Assembly: GCF_010093595.1 (NCBI RefSeq)
Contig: NW_022985439.1
Coordinates: 1,717,822-1,781,821 of the forward strand
Reading direction: 5' to 3'
From: Mytilinidion resinicola
Lineage: Eukaryota; Ascomycota; Dothideomycetes; Mytilinidiales; Mytilinidiaceae
Length of the DNA: 64,000 nt
Shown here: positions 53,927-63,993 of the stretch, in pieces
How the letters are laid out: the number at the start of each line of letters is the position of its first letter
Position numbering within the stretch: position 1 is the stretch's first letter
Program-made: the position numbers and the translations under genes
Notes under the pieces: generated by a model
The model's database searches: none
Seen by the model: the letters and a program-made list of their open reading frames with translations, nothing else
Told to the model about the DNA's origin: nothing

Positions 53927-55347
53927 TTATGACGGTGGAGTCAAAGGACTGATCATAGGGCATTTCCCCCTTGGGTAGTGAGAAAGCTTGTCTCTTTTCG
54001 ACTCCCGTTCGTCAACCGGCTCAACGGACATGTCATCTCGCGTTCGTTTCCGATTTGGCCCCAGGAAGCTGCTGTCAGATTCAGGTGTTGGGTGCTGTTG
54101 CATCCTGTGAAGCCGTTTCCGTCTAACGATATTCTTCCATTGTTGGCAAGCTTGGAGGGCCAGCGCAGCGCGCCTGAAGTGCCGCACTCGGGCTGGTTTT
54201 ATGCCCATCCAATCGATACTACGCACCCCAATCATAGCTTTGTTGTTGAAAGCTTCTGAGAGGTGTCGTGTTAGCAGCTGAATTTGCTCGCAATTGAGCT
54301 TCTCGTCGCGTATAGCAAACCTCAACGTGAGGTAACCGCCAGGAGGTGGCCGACGTTTGCGTGTCTGGTCGCTTTCTGGTTTGAGCGGGCAGAGACGGAT
54401 GTGGCGCTCATGATGCCTCAGCCTATTCCATAAGACAGAGAGAGTGTCTCGGCGGTTCGGGTGTAGATTGATTCGTTGGGTTAGGTGAAAGGTCGTGAAG
54501 GATCGATCTGGGAACTCCACCAGAAGCTCTTTCATAGAGTCTATCAGAGCTCGTGTGAAAGAGTTCTCGCCGGGACTCGCCGTTGTCCCATCCAATCCGC
54601 AGGCGCTGAGCAGCTCATATGTCCTTGTGTCCTCTTTCGCTGACTTGGTTAGATTGCTAGAGAAGCAGGTATCGAGGATGGTGAGAACATCTCCATCAAC
54701 ATTTTCGTCGCGAAGAGCTTCTTCAGCCTTATCCCAATTGGCCTGCGCGGCGATATTAAGTCCTCTTTTCACGCTTAGATTCGTAGTAGCCGTCAGCTCC
54801 AGGTATTTCCCGTGTTCTCTGTATACGCCGTGGCCCGTATAATATACAATCATGAGATTATCCGGGCCATCGCTCTCCTCGACGAAGGCGCTGATATGAC
54901 GGTTGAGCTGATGTTGAGGCTTCTTCCGCACGTTCAGTTCTACGATGCGCGTTTTGTAATGGAAGGAGTCGCGAAAAAGGGTGTCGAGCTCGATAACCTT
55001 GACCGTATGTCAGCCAATGATGCATGCATAGCTAGGCCGCGAATGGGTACCTCTGCACCTGTCTTTAACTCGTCCAGCTCGTCGCTCCACTTGATTATCA
55101 GGACAGAAACATTCCGATAATAGGCCGGAAGATTCATGTTCTTTGCTATGGCTTCATCCCACCAGAGTTGCATCTCGGAGGATGCATTCCGCGCCTTCTT
55201 CTGCTCATTAGACAGGAAGTTCTGGGAGTTTGCGGGGGAACCGTCGTCGTTGGTGCTGGGTCCTTCAGGCTCGACGGATTGTATGTTGGCGTGAATCACC
55301 CGGTTTCCAAGGGGAAATGGTTCGGTTGGGGATGATTCGGGCTCCAT
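53927..55347 (-). CDS. Caspase-fold (C14-like) protein
   Basis: Exons 55347-55051 and 54997-53927; 455 residues. The ATG at 55347 is chosen because the frame further upstream begins only with GTG. After a short N-terminal region comes a caspase/metacaspase p20-like fold: YRNVSVLIIKWSDELDEL, then MIVYYTGHG (catalytic His about 155) and LTILDTCFSS (catalytic Cys about 210), with NSFTRALIDSM after it. The C-terminal third is very basic (KRRPPPGG, IVRRKRLHRMQQH, NRKRTRDD, ESKRDKL), suggesting nuclear or nucleic-acid contact. Such peptidase-C14-like proteins are common near self-recognition and cell-death genes in ascomycetes, but no NACHT, NB-ARC or HET partner is visible here. It lacks the Pro/Gln-rich N-terminus of type I metacaspases. 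Confidence 0.85.
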
Positions 55348-56151
55348 GGCGAGGCAGAACAGGCAATGAGAGGGGCATTGGTCAGAGGCATCGCGCAGCC
55401 TTAAAGGCGAGGCCAAAGCCGCACCTGAAGTATTGGCCCCCAAACACCCGTCAGCCCCCAATTTCGAACCCAGCAGACGCCAGGGGGCTGTGACCACCTG
55501 TGAGGGAACCTCGAGTTGTTTTACAAGTGTATCAGCCGCAGACAGTTCGATAATGCTGTCTTTGAACTATTCAAACTTCGAGGACGCTCATCGCCTCAGC
55601 CACTTGCGAGACTAAATTCCTAGAACAGAACACCTCATGTAGCCGCTAGCCCACCAGACGACCAATGCGAGATGGATCCTGCTCTCCGCTGAACAGGAAA
55701 GGGCAATTCAACACCGTCTGAGGTGGCTCAGAGAGCTATCAGGCTTGCCAGAGCTGGCATTTTACGCATAACAATAACATGTCGGAGGACCTCAAGCGGC
55801 GCTAAACCAGCGTACACAAGCACCGAAACAATGTGTACCTCAAGGATAAGAAGCTTCAAGTCACTATATGTTCCACGGAGCCTGCCACGCGTACGGCCTG
55901 GCGGGCGGGAACGGCCCCAAGCCTTGTGCCACAGCCGGTCACCAGGCTGTCAGACGCGGCTGTGCAAATCCATCTCCATTTGCGAGCATCCCGTTCAAGA
56001 GTCAAGGCAGCTGTGCTAGGAGGCCGTCAACAAGTTGCCCTGCTTTTAAAGAGACGGCAGCTCGAACTCTCCTAGCCTCGCAAATTTCTGCAAGGCTATC
56101 ACTCACGCAACGCCTTTCTTGAGAACATCGCCCACCTATCTGCAATAGAAT
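55348..56151. other. Intergenic region with a MITE-like element
   Basis: Divergent region between the caspase-like gene (minus) and the small unknown gene (plus). It contains the repeat at 55712-55830. No gene seen. Confidence 0.5.
55712..55830. repeat. MITE-like short inverted-repeat element, copy 2
   Basis: The left end CACCGTCTGAGGTGGC and right end ACCTCAAGCGGCGCT (55789-55803) form an imperfect inverted pair; CGTACACAAG follows. It shares order and sequence with copy 1 at 43937-44059. Confidence 0.65.
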
Positions 56152-56649
56152 ATGCAAGCACACGAGCAAGAGGCGGGCCCCGCCTACCCCCAAGCGGCAA
56201 AGGATGAGGCGTCAGCGGCCCAGCCAAATCAAGTCGATGACTCGCAAAGCATTACGGAAGACCTCACGTCCCCAGGAGAGACCATTCCTGATGAGAAGTC
56301 GGATGTTGCGCTTGACCCCAACGCTCCAGACGTAAGATGCATTTTGCGAGACAGTCAGAGGCAAACACTGACTCTTACCAGCAATCCAGGAAATTCTCGA
56401 AACATGATCCCGTGCACATGATGGTATTATCCACAGCCAGTCTTCATGCCCTGGTCACGCCACTAATAGACGTTGTAGGTTATTGCCCAAGGCGTAAGGA
56501 TGAAGAAGAACTTCACCGTGTACAAGAGCCAGGTCAACTGGTCCCGGTCTTATTGGGAGTACCAACTGAAGGACTCATCAGGCGCTCTGTACAACAGCGG
56601 AGCTTGGGTGCGTGAGAGGGATCTAAAGGCAGAGAGCAGGCAGAGGTGA
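56152..56649 (+). CDS. Small unknown protein with a conserved C-terminal beta-rich domain
   Basis: Three exons, 56152-56331, 56382-56423 (42 bases) and 56479-56649, join in phase to 130 residues. The N-terminal half is acidic and low in structure (many Asp, Glu, Gln, Ala). The C-terminal half (KFSKHDPVHMM, VIAQGVRMKKNFTVYKSQVN, YQLKDSSGALYNSGAWVRER) has the pattern of a small SH3-like or Tudor-like barrel that recurs in short fungal proteins, but I do not know its function. It lies just upstream of, and on the same strand as, the DUF6594 gene. The middle exon is tiny, so the model should be treated with care. Confidence 0.65.
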
Positions 56650-56925
56650 GCGAGCCTCGGGGACCAAAATTGCTGCGCCACCTGTGCCACCTTTTGCGCG
56701 GCGGATTTCGTTTTATAGGCAGCCACAACGAGGCGTGAGACCGGTGTAATTGGATCCGAGAGGCGGTCAGATCCATGCAGAGCTGAGCCCCGATGATGGA
56801 TGTGACATCCCCCACCCGCTGCTTAAGATACTGAATTGGCCTCTTCTGCGCCAGAAGTTGCTACCAAAAGTTTTGCTTGTATTTCCCGTTGTTTTAGTTG
56901 TCATTGCGACCGTGCTAGCCGCAAT

Positions 56926-58424
56926 ATGGCCCCCTCCCGATCAATGACTGGCGATACCTTCGTCCCGGAGAAACGCCCATTTGACTCTCAATCCCCAACT
57001 TCACCCACTGATACTATCATGACCGGAGATACGATGCGAGGAGATGCTATAATTGATATCCAAGAGGGCGATCGCTCCTCAAGAACCTCGAGAACCCCTT
57101 CTGTTGCCAATACTAGTTCTATCAACGAAACTCCACTGCCTGGTTAGAACTTCCTGTTCTGGCTTCCCTATCATATTGAGAGGCCGCTCGCTATATAGAA
57201 GCTAACACTATCACAGAAAGGGAGAAGAAGACATTCATGAGAAAACTGACCGGCCCTTTCAAAGGAGAGCCAGAACCTGAGGACGTTACAGAAACGAATA
57301 CACGAATATGTAAGCCACGCGCAGGGCTGACTGCCTGGCATACACTGAAGCCCAACAGTAGAGAACACGCCCAATGGATTCCCGCGCTTGGCAGCCTTTC
57401 AGTCCAGCGAGGCCAACTTCGCTCTTTATCGAAGCTTCTCCTACCTACACAGCAGGGGTACGTCGACCGTATTATTTCTTTCAAAGGAGGTTTTAATAAT
57501 CAAATGTAGTCCTCCTCGACCTACAAGACGAGATCACGTGTCTCGAAAAGGAGCTTGATGACCTTGACTGGGATGACTTTGATAGCGACCCCGACCGCCT
57601 ACAATCACGAGAGATAGATGTCGCAAAGGCGAGCAGAGACGACCCAGACAGGAGAAATAGGCGAACGATCTTGGGTGAAATTCGCACAAAACTAATGGAA
57701 TATGGTAAGCGTAGTCATCGTGATACATGACTCATTACTAAACATGTGCTAGATGAGGTGTTGATCAAAGCAAGAACTCTGGAATCTTTTCAGCGTCCCT
57801 CTGACCGGAACTACCGTAGCGTGCGACGCTATCACCACAACACGAAGCCCCTAATGGACTCAGAGATGGACTCTATACGTAGCAAGGAAGACATCATCAG
57901 CCTCCGTGACGGAAGAGAATGGGCCAGCTTTGATGGTGGTGTTGAGTCAATGCTTCAGCAAACCGATCGCTTTCTCAAGGTACGTCATCCGTGAGCTCTG
58001 AGGGCCTTACCGAAGCTCACACTCGCAGCGGCTGCTTCGCACTAAAGAGCCTCCCCTTCAAGCTTGGCTCCGGACCCCCGAGCTCCAGGAAAAGACCAAG
58101 AACAAATACATCAACTTCTACTCATCCTCAAGAGTCGACAAATTCGTTGGAATACTCATTACCTTCGTCATCTTCGTACTCCTCGTTCTACCCATCATGG
58201 CCATGTACCGTCTTACGACCCCATCAAGCCCGAGATCAGTTGTAGACGCAGTAGGAGTTCTCATTGTATTTACTCTCCTGTTTTCTGCGGCGATGTCAAT
58301 GCTCACGAAAGCGGCTCGACACGAGCTATTCGCCGCGTCTGCTGCTTATTGCGCAATATTGGTGGTATTCATTGGGAACTTCAGTGGCCCAAATAACTTG
58401 TCCCCTGCTCCATCTATGTCATAG
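56926..58424 (+). CDS. DUF6594-family membrane protein
   Basis: Six exons: 56926-57142, 57217-57309, 57359-57457, 57510-57704, 57753-57979, 58029-58424; 408 residues. All introns are GT-AG and the phases agree. After a Ser/Thr-rich head comes the family core: GFPRLAAFQSSEANFALYRS, LLDLQDEITCLEKELDDLDW, DEVLIKARTLESFQRPSDRN. The C-terminus has three membrane segments (FVGILITFVIFVLLVLPIM, VGVLIVFTLLFSAAMSML, ASAAYCAILVVFIGNF). This is the usual plan of DUF6594 proteins, which are abundant in ascomycetes and of unknown function. The exact start is the least certain part; the ATG at 56926 has no strong rival. Confidence 0.85.
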
Positions 58425-58893
58425 CATTAATTTAATGATTTACGATATAATGAAGAAAACAATAGCCCATTCTTATCGATCTGACTAACGCAGAATGATT
58501 ACAGTAGATATAGAGGGTGAAGTAGCGGAAATACAATTCCTTATGCGGTACAGAACGAGAGCGTATTAATCTATGTACACCGTTCTGCCGCCGTCTGAAG
58601 TCCTTCAGCTCAGTCCAGAAATATGGACGAGATGTAAGTCTCTGGATTTGATAGGTCGTAATCACACACCAAGCCACCTCAGACAGTGACAGAGAGGGGC
58701 ACACAGATCAATTTACTCGGATACTTGAGAAGAGATTGTGTAGAAGATTTTTAGTTGTCTTGTTTCGTTAGAATATATAAAATATCTCCGAGCCAAATCC
58801 CCTATTTTCAACGTTGTTCGATGACATAGATTCCCAGACTCCCACAGTCGAAAGTGATGATGCAAAACTTGCGGTAATGTGCAAAGGAGGACC
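58425..58893. other. Intergenic region with a MITE-like element
   Basis: Convergent 3' flanks of the DUF6594 gene and the DUF3632 gene. It includes the repeat at 58571-58707. No gene seen. Confidence 0.5.
58571..58707. mobile_element. MITE-like element with about 33-base terminal inverted repeats
   Basis: The left end (58571-58603, CTATGTACACCGTTCTGCCG then CCGTCTGAAGTCC) and the complement of the right end (58674-58707, CTGTGTGCCCCTCTCTGTCA then CTGTCTGAGGTGG) align along their length with scattered mismatches. The left end also matches repeat copies A and B at 52.7 and 53.0 kb, which ties these repeats into one family. Confidence 0.6.
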
Positions 58894-59805
58894 TTAAATT
58901 TGGTCTAGCTCTTCCACTTTTGCAAAGGCTTTGCGAGCAATCTCTTTCGTTTCTTCTGAGACGTCATCCCTTTCCAGTACTTCTTCAAATGCCTTTTTTC
59001 CGTTTACCCACCTTTCCTCATAGAAGCTTGACTTGATGCTGTGCTTTTTATTTTCACTAGCTCCATGATCCCGCACAGTGCTTCCCGCTTGCAATATCCA
59101 AACTGCTGCGGGCGGGACAACAGCATCCAGCCTCGTCCCTTTAGGCACCCTCCCTTTCTTTTGCTGTAGAACTTCCAGCATCATCTTGATCATCCATCCA
59201 GAATAGATGACAAAATCAGCTATCCCTTCAGCCGTAAGCCTCGCAACAAACGAATTCACATTCGTCCACGCATAGATCTCTGCTACCGATACCTCATAAT
59301 CTTCTCTAGGAACATCATTCCAGCTCTCTCTTGTTGCCGGCCCAATCATGAGTAGCTCGCTCCACAGCACTCCAGATTCCCAGATCCAGTTCCCTTCTAG
59401 CTTCTCCGGCATGGGATCTGGACGAGGTGGATCTGCCCGTGCTTTCAAACCCTTTACAAGAGCCAGCAGCCGATCGTGCGCGGTAGCATTTCGCCATGAA
59501 TTGCGTTTCGCTGTGTGAAGAACGCTGTACCAGAGACCCCAGAGCAAGCCTTCTGCCGATACTTCGTTGTCTGAGCGTTCGGCCGCCTCTTTGGCCTGGG
59601 GAGGGTCGCTGTATGCGCGCTCGATGGGTGCGGCCAATGCATTGATAGCATCGTCGAGAGCCAAAGATCCGCTCACGTATGACAGTAGCGTTTGGTAGGC
59701 CGGGTCGTCCATCTCTGGCCTGGACCAGTTCCTCAAAGGGCCTAGTTGATCGATTTGTGTAGCTTCGTCTGTGGAGGGTACTTCGGTCGCCATCGTGAAG
59801 GTCAT
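58894..59805 (-). CDS. DUF3632-family protein
   Basis: One exon, 303 residues, ATG at 59805 (a second ATG four codons on). The sequence is helical and soluble; features typical of fungal DUF3632 proteins are GLLWGLWYSVLHTAKR, WESGVLWSELLMIGPATRESW and EIYAWTNVNSFVARLTAEGI, ending in a Lys/Glu-rich helix. Function of the family is unknown. No signal peptide or membrane segment. The gene stands alone, facing the end of the DUF6594 gene. Confidence 0.85.
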   Translation of the reverse strand: MTFTMATEVPSTDEATQIDQLGPLRNWSRPEMDDPAYQTLLSYVSGSLALDDAINALAAPIERAYSDPPQAKEAAERSDNEVSAEGLLWGLWYSVLHTAKRNSWRNATAHDRLLALVKGLKARADPPRPDPMPEKLEGNWIWESGVLWSELLMIGPATRESWNDVPREDYEVSVAEIYAWTNVNSFVARLTAEGIADFVIYSGWMIKMMLEVLQQKKGRVPKGTRLDAVVPPAAVWILQAGSTVRDHGASENKKHSIKSSFYEERWVNGKKAFEEVLERDDVSEETKEIARKAFAKVEELDQI

Positions 59806-60290
59806 GGAGTATTAGCAGTCGTCTTTGATGTCTACAATCTACCTGAAAGCTCTCAAAGGAGGGACTCAAGATTTAAGTCAACATATGGTAAGATAGACGG
59901 TAACGAATTGGGCAGGTGCTGCGTCATAGGTCTGCAGCCTACTATAACTTAGCGTGTAAATGAAGTAAACGGTAGAGTATGCAGGCTACCATGTGTCAAT
60001 TTCCACACGATCACCCGGAGAACTGCAAGTCAATGGTAGAAGACCAGAAATAAAATAGAAGATGAAGATGCGGTTAGGTATGAACGCACAGACCGATACG
60101 CGACTCTGACCTCGTTCTGCCTCTAGGGCGGCTCCCACTACTTTCATCCTCATCCACGCTCTTTCGTTCGGCATCTATCGTTAATAGCTTTCTCTAAAGC
60201 TCGTTGAACATATTACAATGCCTTATACATATTTATACTCCTCATAAAAACCCTGGAGGCCTCTACCGCGTTCTTAACCCAATTAACGAA
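59806..60290. other. Divergent intergenic region
   Basis: 485 bases between the DUF3632 start (minus) and the secreted-protein start (plus). No gene seen. Confidence 0.5.
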
Positions 60291-60902
60291 ATGATACTCC
60301 AATACCCCCTCTTCGCGCTCACCCTCCATTTTACGATTGCACGCGCACAAGACTACTGTACCACTGCTCCATCATACTCTTCTGTCTGGCAACCAACAAT
60401 GACTTTCGGCGACGAGAGTCCGACCGTCACTCCTCCACTACCATGCCCCGGCTGGTACGCCACCCAGCAAGGCTACTGCTGCAGCGACGGCATCAACTGC
60501 TCCGGCGGCACATGCACCTGTCCTAATGGAACCCTCGTATACTCTCTCCCTCTCGCGCCTTGCGTGTCCGAAAACCCCCAATGGACTGGCTGTCCCGGAA
60601 ACATGATGCATGGGCTGTGTTGCTCGGGACCTGGGATATTCATGAGCGGGCCCTACAACGGTACATGGAGCACAGCGGTATGTGATCAGGGAACTGCAGT
60701 GTTCAACGTCACGACGGCGATGGATGGGAAAGTGGGGACAACCACGCTACCGCCGGGGATCAGCTATACGGAGACGCGGTGTTTTACATGCCCTTTGTAT
60801 ACCCGGACAACGTCGTCGAAGGGGCTTGCGGCGAGGACAATGGCGCCGGAAGAAATTGTGGTGAAGGTCGTGGCTGTTGGAGCGCTGCTGGCGGCTCTCT
60901 AA
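60291..60902 (+). CDS. Secreted cysteine-rich protein, possibly GPI-anchored
   Basis: One exon, 203 residues from the ATG at 60291; upstream in-frame codons lack an ATG. The N-terminal 20 residues (MILQYPLFALTLHFTIARAQ) form a signal peptide with cleavage likely after ARA. The mature part has 14 Cys, including two CC pairs (GYCCSDGINCS, GLCCSGPG), and several N-glycosylation sites (NCS, NGT twice, NVT). The last ~15 residues are hydrophobic (VVKVVAVGALLAAL), so a GPI anchor or a short tail anchor is possible. The layout is common among fungal cell-wall and surface proteins; no enzyme motif was recognised. Confidence 0.82.
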   Translation: MILQYPLFALTLHFTIARAQDYCTTAPSYSSVWQPTMTFGDESPTVTPPLPCPGWYATQQGYCCSDGINCSGGTCTCPNGTLVYSLPLAPCVSENPQWTGCPGNMMHGLCCSGPGIFMSGPYNGTWSTAVCDQGTAVFNVTTAMDGKVGTTTLPPGISYTETRCFTCPLYTRTTSSKGLAARTMAPEEIVVKVVAVGALLAAL

Positions 60903-61313
60903 GTCTAGATGATCTTACCAGCAGCCGGACTGGGGTACCTACGAGGCCTAATTACCAACAATCTAAACTAATTTTCTACTGATTTCGGATTTGCTACTCA
61001 TGAACAGGCAGATATTTGGAGCCTGTATACAAATAGTCGGATATTGCCGCAATCTGGACAAAGTCCATTTCTTTGACTGTCATGCTTCTACTCCAATAGA
61101 GAATTTCTAAAAATCTACCTATATAAACATATTTTCTACGAAACATTCTCTTTTGCCGGTGTTCACTCTATCAACGCTAGACTTTCTCAGTCCGCGGCTT
61201 TTCCTTATCTGTCATCTCCTAATACTGACCCCTTGTTCTCTCTTCTCCCATACAATAGATTCATAACAGCCCCTCAAGTACAAGTGCTGAAAAGAACTGG
61301 GTTTCCGGTAAAG
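60903..61313. other. Intergenic region before the tRNA-like units
   Basis: 3' flank of the secreted-protein gene, AT-rich. No gene seen. Confidence 0.5.
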
Positions 61314-61417
61314 TCCGGCAGTGCAGATCGAACGCGGATTACGAACGGTAGCATTGTCGAGAGGCGAGGACCCATATGTGCCGTTGGACGCGTTACAAAG
61401 AACTACACTACACCGGA
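61314..61417 (-). pseudogene. tRNA-like sequence 1 (degenerate)
   Basis: Read on the minus strand it begins TCCGGTG and ends TGCCGGA, a seven-pair acceptor stem with wobble pairs. An A-box-like stretch follows the start, and GCGTTCGATC is a B-box-like T loop, but the T stem does not close fully. About 45 bases between the D and T arms form no normal anticodon arm. Pol III T-run about 25 bases beyond the 3' end. Confidence 0.4.
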
Positions 61418-61522
61418 TTACTTCAAGATATGTCAAGCTGGTCCCTTGACAACGCTGATTGCGATATGAATCCGAAATTGCACATGAAGCGCAAAAATGC
61501 AAAAAGAATGACTCGTAGGATG

Positions 61523-61629
61523 TCCGGCACCGCGGACAGAACTCGGGTTACACCAACCAAGACACGAGCCGCGCCACATGGCGCCGCCCTAGGGGGTTGG
61601 TGCGTTATAACCAACTAAACTACACCGGA
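61523..61629 (-). tRNA. tRNA-like sequence 2 (anticodon not recognisable)
   Basis: Minus strand: TCCGGTG ... TGCCGGA acceptor stem, A box TAGTTTAGTTGG, perfect CACCAAC/GTTGGTG stem where the anticodon stem should be, but a loop of about 40 bases without T33. The T arm is close to normal with an altered loop (TTCTGTC). TTTTT lies about 20 bases past the 3' end. It may be an intron-bearing tRNA gene, a decayed one, or a tRNA-derived repeat. Confidence 0.4.
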
Positions 61630-61826
61630 TCGATTCTGATTTGGTTACTGGCTTGAAGTTCAGCTCTAATATACTCTCAGCGCTTTAGGCTTCGGAGAAG
61701 TGCCAATGAAAGACCTCTGAACTTTCAAAGCCCAAACGACGAGAAGGCGAGGCTCAACATGAAATACAGAATAGTGCGAGTATCTAGGCTAAATGAAGCC
61801 AAAAATTTAGCGATAAAAACATTGTG

Positions 61827-61937
61827 TCCGGCGCCGCGGATCGAACGCGGGTTACACCGGTCAAGGTATGAGCCAGGCCATCTGGCCCGGCACAAAGAGC
61901 TTGCCTAATGCGTTATGGCCAACTAAACTACACCGGA
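61827..61937 (-). tRNA. tRNA-like sequence 3 (best preserved T arm)
   Basis: Minus strand: acceptor stem TCCGGTG/CGCCGGA (one G-T wobble, otherwise perfect), A box TAGTTTAGTTGG, and a perfect T arm CCGCG-TTCGATC-CGCGG. The central ~50 bases include a GGCCAGATGGCC hairpin but no standard anticodon arm. TTTTT follows within 15 bases of the 3' end. RNA polymerase III transcription is plausible; a working tRNA is not shown. Confidence 0.42.
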
Positions 61938-62584
61938 TTGATGGGTTCTGGAAACACTTCAATCTATAACCAGTTCCTTGGAAGCAAGAGAATCCAAAAC
62001 GGCTTTAAGAGTATTTACAAGCCGGGGGGAGATGATAAAGAGGCACAAAATAACGCAAAGGTATAGTGAACCTTCATTCGAAGTAATGCAGAACGCCTCC
62101 CCAGAACTTCCCGGTCTCATTCAACGTTTCTAGACGCAACGTGGCATTACCTCCCTTTTCAAAGTATTTACGAGGAGTGCCCCTGATCTTGGCTGATGGA
62201 TGATAGGTGTAGATAACGACGAGAGAGCGGGATAACAGATGTTGAGAAGCCGTAACGGACATTGATTTAGACTCGATCTTCGACGTTGCTCTCGTTTACA
62301 GCACCAGCGAAGTCAACTCAAAGACCAAATTTAGAAGACTCCATCTTCTCCTTTGTCCTCTTTACTCCCTTTTCTTTCAGCCACATAATTGGCTTGTAAA
62401 TCCCGTGAAAGAACAAAGCCCGCCATCTCCAACAAAGGCATTGCTCCCCTTCCCTCGTCAATATGAACCCATCGCACTCCTTCATACCAACCGTAACCCG
62501 AAGCACACACCACGATTCCTCGGAAACCTGAACATCTCCCAACCGCAAAGATCTCTATACCTCAACCCCAACCCAACAAAAACA
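61938..62584. other. Intergenic region, 0.65 kb
   Basis: Between the tRNA-like units and the small secreted protein. CT-rich sequence near 62330-62584 fits the promoter and leader of the latter. No gene seen. Confidence 0.5.
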
Positions 62585-62977
62585 ATGAAACCTTCAACTT
62601 TCCTCTCTCTCATCTCCTCTCTCAGCCTCAGCCTTACCACCGCCGCTGCCCCCAACAACATCGAAAAGCGAACCCAACCCGGCGGTTTCTACGCGTGCAA
62701 AAACGCCTTTTGGGGCGCCCCCTGCGAGTATGACGTCGCGCCCATGGGTGGGTGTATGGACATCGGTTGGGCAGACTGGAAGAACGCCATCAGCTCGTTT
62801 GGCCCGGACATGGCGGACAATGTGTCGCCGTGGAGCTGCAGTCTCTTCTCGAAGACGGGTTGTGGAAGCGACTCTATCAATCTACGATACCCGGGGAGCG
62901 AGGATCTGGACTACGAGAACTTCAATGACAAGACAAATAGTCTTAGGTGTGAATGGGATAGTCCGAAGTTAAATTGA
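62585..62977 (+). CDS. Small secreted cysteine-rich protein (effector-like)
   Basis: 130 residues from the ATG at 62585 (context AACAATGAAA). Residues 1-22 (MKPSTFLSLISSLSLSLTTA plus AA) are a clear signal peptide; a Kex2-like KR at 28-29 follows, suggesting a short propeptide. The mature part holds six Cys (about 38, 47, 57, 84, 92, 121) and many aromatic residues (WGAPCEYDVAPMGGC, DIGWADWKNAISSFG). Size, charge and cysteine number fit fungal secreted effector-like or antimicrobial-like proteins, but no family was recognised. It is an isolated gene at the AT-rich end of the window. Confidence 0.78.
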   Translation: MKPSTFLSLISSLSLSLTTAAAPNNIEKRTQPGGFYACKNAFWGAPCEYDVAPMGGCMDIGWADWKNAISSFGPDMADNVSPWSCSLFSKTGCGSDSINLRYPGSEDLDYENFNDKTNSLRCEWDSPKLN

Positions 62978-63825
62978 TTGGCTGGAGGGCGGGATGTTGC
63001 GATGGATGCTTCCCGACCTATCTTTCCTCGGTGGCATTCTTTTTTGACCATTTTCTATTCTTCGTGTGAATACTTTTTCTGGTTTGGTAACGCTGGGCCG
63101 GTTCGAGTGCGGCTGGTCCTATCGTTGCCTGTTTGGCATTTTGCTACTTCTTTCTCGATATTAGGGACAAGTACCTATATTCTTGTGAATCGTGAACTTT
63201 TGTGCCGTTCGTCTCATGATCTCCGAGGGCTAGACATGCTTGGAAAGTGGGAGTTGTCCTGGTACTTAGCAGTTCGGAAAGTCGAACGAGAATGGATTAT
63301 TCGGCGTGTCGCATTTTTATCTTCTAGTATAGATTTACGCGTTTGTATTAAGAGAGCAAGCCTAGTATGGTGAAACCGGCGTGAATCTAAAGATGGCGAG
63401 AAAAACAAAGGAATGAAGAAATCGACTACAAAGGCAAGAAATAGGTGGATCGCCATGCGAAATGACGGATTCGCGGGCGAGACGATAGCAGACGCATGAT
63501 AGAAAGATGTGCGCGAAGGCTGCGGCGAGCGTGAAAAGGAGCCTCGCGATGAAAGCAACTTTTAAAGGGTCTAAGAGTGAATATAGTCAACTTACAACGT
63601 TCTTTCGAAGATTAGAAGGCAAAGGCTGGTGATTTGACTGTCATGTGAAGAATCCTGCCGAACGTGGCAGGAAAGTGTTACAACACTGCAGGCTGTTAAA
63701 CTATTCCAACTAATGTCCGTCCCTGCGTCCTGAGACAACCCCCGATATGAGACAAATTTACAGTTTAGACCCCAGAAGTCGTCCCTTTGCAAAGATATGA
63801 AGACATGGCCTGTGGTGACAGTGTT
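62978..63825. other. Intergenic region, 0.85 kb
   Basis: 3' flank of the small secreted protein and of a possible minus-strand gene further right. The open frames here show no features. Confidence 0.5.
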
Positions 63826-63993
63826 CTATAGCCATTTCCCCCCCACAGAACCACTGTGCAGCGAGACTACCACGGTGTTTGTCATGCTGTCGATCGATTC
63901 GTTGACGCCGTCGGTCGCCGCTTCAGCTCTTCCCCCTTGCTCAATTGCGGCTGTGGCAGTCTCTTCAAGGTTCGGAGTGCTCAGAGGAAAGTT
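63826..63993 (-). CDS. Possible terminal exon of a minus-strand gene (partial)
   Basis: On the minus strand a TAG acceptor just before 63993 is followed by a 55-codon open frame to a TAG stop at 63828-63826. The translation (EETATAAIEQGGRAEAATDG, VNESIDSMTNTVVVSLHSGS) has soluble, helix-like composition and better codon use than its surroundings. The rest of the gene would lie outside the window. Weak evidence only. Confidence 0.25.
   Translation of the reverse strand, partial: NFPLSTPNLEETATAAIEQGGRAEAATDGVNESIDSMTNTVVVSLHSGSVGGKWL

Noticed and set aside
56836..56925. Upstream extension of the DUF6594 first exon
   Set aside because: The frame is open back to an earlier ATG, but the added residues (Cys-rich, CFSCHCDRAS) do not resemble the family; the ATG at 56926 was kept.
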